Below are positions 60,230 through 64,000 of a stretch of DNA of 64,000 nt, one piece after another; position 1 is the stretch's first letter; every line of letters starts with the position of its first letter. The notes under the pieces are model-generated. The model saw only the letters and a list, made by a program, of their open reading frames with translations, was not told where the DNA came from and ran no database searches. Source of the stretch: Pseudomonas lini. GTDB lineage: Bacteria; Pseudomonadota; Gammaproteobacteria; Pseudomonadales; Pseudomonadaceae. The DNA lies in NCBI RefSeq assembly GCF_964063345.1, contig NZ_OZ061318.1, positions 3,100,001 through 3,164,000 of the forward strand. Reading direction: 5' to 3'. Both the position numbers and the translations under genes were made by a program.

Positions 60230-60671
60230 GTTCCTGCGCTCCTTTAATTGTTGATTTTGGTTAGGCCCAGAAAAAATCGGGCAAGTTGCATGATTGATTG
60301 TGGTCGATTTCAGCCAAATCAGCGGAGCTATCTACTTATCAACAAGATAACCATCTGATTTATTTAATTTTTTATTAATAAACCGTTCTTCGGTGATTGC
60401 CTGCGTCCCTTTCTGACATCTGCGCCCTTCCCTCAATTCCAAAAATATTGAAAGTATTCGCGAGTCCATCGTGCATTACGCACGACCTCAGAAGGGCCAT
60501 CGTGCAGGATGCGTTCAGAACGATTTTCACAAATCATCCAACGTATTGATTTATAACGAATTAATACCAACAAAAAGGTGGCATGCAGGCTGCAGGAGTC
60601 TGGGTAACCAGGGCATTTAATGAACCAGCGCCCACCAAAGATCACTACCCCAGCGTGGGAGGAACTTCAGG
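60230..60671. promoter_or_regulatory. Divergent region between algB and the envelope operon
   Basis: These 442 AT-rich bases contain a palindrome TCGTGC-ATTAC-GCACGA (60469-60485), a third TCGTGC half-site (60500-60505) and the sigma-54 promoter at 60579-60594. The spacing of about 110 bases from palindrome to promoter is typical of an enhancer. No gene is seen. Confidence 0.6.
60579..60594 (+). promoter_or_regulatory. Sigma-54 (RpoN) promoter candidate
   Basis: TGGCATG-CAGG-CTGCA has GG at 60580-60581 and GC at 60592-60593 with ten bases between, the -24/-12 spacing of sigma-54 promoters (consensus TGGCACG-N4-TTGCW). It points at the gene starting at 60672. Confidence 0.7.
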
Positions 60672-60956
60672 ATGAATCGCCAAGGTGCCGCCCAATTGCG
60701 TCTCTCGCCATTGCACCTCCAGCAAGGTTTGTTTGCCCTGCTGGCGCTATTGATCACCTTGATTGGCGGCCAACAGTACTTGCGTTGGGAACAGAGTCAG
60801 CAGCCAGAGACGCCGCACCTGTCGATTCCACACACTCCCCAAACCCACTTCAGCGCCGTCAGCAGCAGCCTGGCTGACAGCGACTCGATGCGAATGATGG
60901 ATGTCGACCAGGCCCAGCCTGTGGAAGAGACGCCTCAGGAACGTTGGGTGTTTTAA
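60672..60956 (+). CDS. Small membrane-anchored hypothetical protein (PA5482-like)
   Basis: The 94-residue protein has one transmembrane segment (QGLFALLALLITLIGGQQYL, residues 18-37) and a polar tail rich in Gln, Ser and Pro. No family is recognised. CTTCAGGATG gives a weak ribosome-binding site. It is the first of three collinear genes with DUF1328 and ivy, behind the sigma-54 promoter. Confidence 0.75.
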   Translation: MNRQGAAQLRLSPLHLQQGLFALLALLITLIGGQQYLRWEQSQQPETPHLSIPHTPQTHFSAVSSSLADSDSMRMMDVDQAQPVEETPQERWVF

Positions 60957-61014
60957 GCAAACGAACTTGGCGCGCTCGACGCGCCGGGAAAAGCACCACC
61001 AGCAACACCTTTAA

Positions 61015-61203
<189 letters not shown>

Positions 61204-61205
61204 AC

Positions 61206-61670
61206 ATGCGCATTTCGTTAAAGACAGTGGCTGCCGCCCTGCTTCTGGGCGGCAGTGCCATGGCAATCGCGGCGAATGATGGCCAGATGCGGGCCAATGA
61301 ATTGCTCACTGCCGACCCGCAGTACCGTGAAACCTGGCAAGGCGTTGTGAAGAAAGAAGAACGCCTGCCGGAATGGGTGATGAACCTGTCCGGCGATGCC
61401 GAGCAAATGAATGCTGTCGAAGAGGATGGCGACAAGTATGTAGTCGGGCCGCTCTGCGAAACCCGGCAGACGTGTCTGAACAAGCGCCTGATCGTGGCGT
61501 TCAGTTTCGACAAGAAAGATGCCTACGCCATGCTCGTCGAAGTGCCAGCAGGCCTGCCGGCCGACAAGTCGCCCACACGACACGCCGACTACCGCTTCCT
61601 CGGCAAGCCGGACGAAGGCATGCAGAAGTTATTGATGGAACAACTGAAGAAAGATCCGAATTGGTACTGA
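61206..61670 (+). CDS. ivy: Ivy-family inhibitor of vertebrate-type lysozyme
   Basis: The 154-residue periplasmic protein has a signal peptide (cleavage near AIA, residue 22), the Ivy features WVMNLSGDAEQM and the cysteine loop CETRQTC, which corresponds to the CKPHDC lysozyme-binding loop of E. coli Ivy. It protects peptidoglycan from C-type lysozyme. It follows DUF1328 by two bases. Confidence 0.88.
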   Translation: MRISLKTVAAALLLGGSAMAIAANDGQMRANELLTADPQYRETWQGVVKKEERLPEWVMNLSGDAEQMNAVEEDGDKYVVGPLCETRQTCLNKRLIVAFSFDKKDAYAMLVEVPAGLPADKSPTRHADYRFLGKPDEGMQKLLMEQLKKDPNWY

Positions 61671-62355
61671 GTTTCGAAACACGAAAGAGGCCACCGCGCT
61701 TCTTTCCACTGCGCTACCCGAGGACGGTAGACGCATGACCAAGGGGTCGGGACGTTCTGACTGTTTCAGGGTCGGAGTGACCTACGGGTACAGGGAGTAC
61801 CTGCTCACGGGCCGGGTCAGGTAAAGCTGCGACGCAAGTTCGCCGGGGCCAAAGCGGCTCGACGGACTTGCGGAGAGCTTCAACGTGCAAAACGTTGATC
61901 TAGAGCATTCAGCTCATCTGTTTTTGCTGCATATTCCCCGCCAAACCGTTTCGCGGTGTTTCTTCGTGACCGTATATCGAGAAAGCTCCGACTTCCGCTG
62001 AAAGAGAATTCGCAGCCCAACGTAGGCTTTTTCCCAAATTTGCGTCTGTTTAAAAAACATCCACCTGCGCTGAAATGGCCGCCTCACGGCACTTATGCCC
62101 GCCGAAATGTCGCCTTCGAACCGCTTGGGACGCGGACTTCCGATAGAAAATCTCATGCCGATTCGGCATAGGGTAGGCGTTTACGGCATTAGACGGCGCT
62201 TCGCCGCATCGGAATAGTTGCGCCTTTTTCGCTGCCTGAGAGCTGTAAATGCTCGCTCGCGGGAACCTTATACGGGGGCCGGTGCAAGACTTGTTCGCCA
62301 TTGAGCGTTTCAGTTCTTGCATCGGTCTGAGTCAAATGCAAGTAAGGGTAAAGAT
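61671..62355. other. Long intergenic region without recognised gene
   Basis: These 685 bases between ivy and gltP hold no convincing coding frame. Stretch 61740-61900 is GC-rich with short complementary segments, while 61915-62060 is AT-rich. The last 130 bases should hold the gltP promoter. A short RNA is possible but not shown. Confidence 0.4.
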
Positions 62356-63687
62356 ATGAAGAAGGCAAAGCTTAGCCTCGCCTGGCAGATCCTGATCGGT
62401 CTGGTTCTGGGGATAGCAATTGGTGCAGTGCTCAACCATTTCAGTGCCGAAAAAGCCTGGTGGATCACCAATATTCTGCAACCGGCAGGCGATATCTTTA
62501 TCCGTCTGATCAAGATGATCGTGATCCCGATCGTGATCTCCTCGCTGATCGTCGGTATCGCTGGCGTAGGGGACGCGAAAAAACTCGGGCGTATTGGTCT
62601 GAAGACCATTCTTTACTTCGAGATCGTCACCACCATCGCCATTCTGGTCGGTCTGGTGCTGGCCAACGTGGTCCATCCGGGCAGCGGCATCGACATGAGC
62701 ACCCTGGGTACGGTGGATATCTCCAAGTACCAGGCCACTGCCGCCGAGGTTCAGCATGAACACGCGTTCGTGCAGACCATCCTCAACCTGATCCCGTCGA
62801 ACATCTTTGCGGCCATGGCGCGCGGCGAGATGTTGCCGATCATCTTCTTCTCCGTGTTGTTCGGCCTCGGTCTGTCGAGCCTGCAATCGGACCTGCGCGA
62901 TCCGCTGGTGAAGATGTTCCAGGGCGTGTCGGAAAGCATGTTCAAAGTCACCCACATGATCATGAATTACGCCCCGATCGGCGTGTTCGCATTGATCGCG
63001 GTGACCGTGGCCAACTTCGGCTTCGCCTCCCTGCTGCCGCTGGCCAAACTGGTCGTTCTGGTTTACTTCGCCGTCGCCTTCTTCGCCTTCGTGGTGCTGG
63101 GCCTGATCGCTCGCCTGTTCGGCTTCTCGGTGATCAAGCTGATGCGCATCTTCAAGGATGAGCTGGTCCTGGCCTACTCCACCGCCAGTTCCGAAACCGT
63201 GCTGCCGCGCGTGATCGAGAAGATGGAAGCCTACGGCGCGCCGAAAGCCATTTGCAGCTTCGTGGTGCCGACCGGCTATTCGTTCAACCTCGACGGTTCG
63301 ACCCTGTACCAGAGCATCGCGGCGATCTTCATTGCCCAGCTCTACGGCATCGACCTGTCCATCAGCCAGCAATTGCTGTTGGTACTGACGCTGATGGTCA
63401 CCTCCAAAGGCATCGCCGGCGTACCGGGTGTGTCCTTCGTGGTACTGCTGGCTACTTTGGGCAGCGTCGGCATTCCGCTGGAAGGCTTGGCGTTCATCGC
63501 CGGTGTCGACCGCATCATGGACATGGCCCGTACCGCACTGAACGTAATCGGCAACGCCTTGGCCGTGCTGGTCATCTCGCGTTGGGAAGGCATGTACGAC
63601 GACGCCAAGGGCCAGCGCTACTGGAACTCCCTGCCGCACTGGCGCAGCAAGGAAAAGCTGCCGGTTGGCGAAATTTCCAGCAACTGA
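62356..63687 (+). CDS. gltP: Glutamate/aspartate:proton symporter
   Basis: The 443-residue inner-membrane protein of the DAACS family has eight helices and two re-entrant loops, with AYSTASSETVLPRV (serine-rich HP1), SFNLDGSTLYQS, and GVPGVSFVVLLATLGSVGIP (HP2). It imports glutamate and aspartate with protons. AAGGG precedes ATG 62356; an ATG 39 bases upstream is unlikely. Confidence 0.95.
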   Translation: MKKAKLSLAWQILIGLVLGIAIGAVLNHFSAEKAWWITNILQPAGDIFIRLIKMIVIPIVISSLIVGIAGVGDAKKLGRIGLKTILYFEIVTTIAILVGLVLANVVHPGSGIDMSTLGTVDISKYQATAAEVQHEHAFVQTILNLIPSNIFAAMARGEMLPIIFFSVLFGLGLSSLQSDLRDPLVKMFQGVSESMFKVTHMIMNYAPIGVFALIAVTVANFGFASLLPLAKLVVLVYFAVAFFAFVVLGLIARLFGFSVIKLMRIFKDELVLAYSTASSETVLPRVIEKMEAYGAPKAICSFVVPTGYSFNLDGSTLYQSIAAIFIAQLYGIDLSISQQLLLVLTLMVTSKGIAGVPGVSFVVLLATLGSVGIPLEGLAFIAGVDRIMDMARTALNVIGNALAVLVISRWEGMYDDAKGQRYWNSLPHWRSKEKLPVGEISSN

Positions 63688-63704
63688 CGCATAACCCTGT
63701 GGGA

Positions 63705-63803
63705 GCGGCCTCTGTGGCGAGGGAGCTTGCTCCCGTTGGACTGCGCAGCAGTCCTTTTTGGGGCCGCTTCGCGACCCAGCGGGAGCAAGCTCCCTCGCCA
63801 CAG
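63705..63803. repeat. REP-type inverted repeat, GAGGGAGCTTGCTCCC family
   Basis: CTCTGTGGCGAGGGAGCTTG (63709-63728) and its inverse ending at 63803 flank GGGGCCGCTTCGCGACCC. It is the same family as 4597-4703. Confidence 0.85.
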
Positions 63804-63840
63804 TTCGCTCCCACATTGGTTCCCCGCTAGCGGTGCCAAA

Positions 63841-63868
63841 CAAACCCCGGAGAAATCCGGGGTTTGTC
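63841..63868 (+). terminator. Terminator after gltP
   Basis: CAAACCCCGGA (63841-63851) pairs perfectly with TCCGGGGTTTG (63856-63866) across GAAA. The T run is short. Confidence 0.75.
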
Positions 63869-63919
63869 GTTTCTGACTACCCCGCTATCATTCGCCGCAT
63901 CTTCCGGGGGATTTGACTG

Positions 63920-64000
63920 ATGCTTAATGGCCTGTGGCTTGGCTTCTTCATCGTGGCAGCCGTATCGGCGCTCGCGCAGTGGCTGATCGGCGGTAACGCC
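63920..64000 (+). CDS. Nucleoside-recognition / spore-maturation-like membrane protein, N-terminal fragment
   Basis: The gene runs off the window after 27 codons (MLNGLWLGFFIVAAVSALAQ and on). A hydrophobic first helix and its position after gltP recall the SpmA/nucleoside-recognition protein found beside gltP in Pseudomonas. CCGGGGG lies 9-16 bases upstream. The identification is from memory and a short fragment. Confidence 0.55.
   Translation, partial: MLNGLWLGFFIVAAVSALAQWLIGGNA

Noticed and set aside
61956..62171. 71-codon plus-strand frame before gltP
   Set aside because: No ribosome-binding site, unusual residue mix, no family match.
62332..63843. 503-codon minus-strand frame
   Set aside because: It is antisense to gltP with no family features; a shadow of the real gene.

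Overview
The window is chromosomal DNA of a Pseudomonas, most likely of the P. fluorescens group. The evidence is gene content and order (trpBA/trpI, the ctaD-type cytochrome oxidase cluster, znuABC/zur, polA-ErsA-engB, dgcH, kinB/algB, ivy, gltP), high third-position GC, and several copies of the GC-rich REP palindromes common in fluorescent pseudomonads. Most genes match blocks I recall from P. aeruginosa PAO1, but the blocks are joined differently. All family and synteny statements come from reading the sequence and from memory; no search was run.

Layout. 1-4600: end of a CoA-transferase gene, a DUF1127 gene and a frameshifted DUF1127 relic, then three tandem DUF2388 secreted proteins coupled to a large DUF4105 protein. 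4800-8000: trpBA with divergent trpI. 8000-13200: small stress or envelope genes (YqjD-like, dodecin, two DUF1161 proteins, OsmC, an LLM oxidoreductase, paired lipoproteins, a lipoprotein aminopeptidase). 13200-19600: HAD phosphatase, gamma-carbonic anhydrase, oligopeptidase A with YheV, an exported dual-specificity phosphatase, a dockerin-like small protein, a radical SAM protein. 19800-22200: beta-carbonic anhydrase plus SulP transporter. 23300-31900: a complete aa3/caa3-type cytochrome c oxidase operon with heme A synthesis and copper delivery genes. 32100-34650: metNIQ methionine ABC importer.

34650-40600 is the accessory part: an AT-richer gene for a Vibrio cholerae cytolysin-like pore-forming toxin with a beta-trefoil lectin domain, a large HPII-type catalase, and an intact IS3-family element inserted into a REP palindrome with a 3-bp target duplication. 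In PAO1, as I recall, the met operon and the lipoprotein next to znuB are neighbours, so this segment looks inserted.

40600-64000 returns to core genes: the zinc uptake system with its regulator, thrB, polA, the small RNA ErsA with an AlgU-type promoter, engB, cytochromes c, dsbA, cyclic-di-GMP enzymes, a cell-wall amidase, the kinB/algB two-component system, and a three-gene envelope operon ending in a lysozyme inhibitor. That operon is preceded by a convincing sigma-54 promoter beside the sigma-54 activator gene algB. gltP and the start of a nucleoside-recognition protein gene close the window.

The strongest candidates for something under-described are the cytolysin, the sigma-54/AlgB-linked envelope operon, and the small dockerin-like protein.
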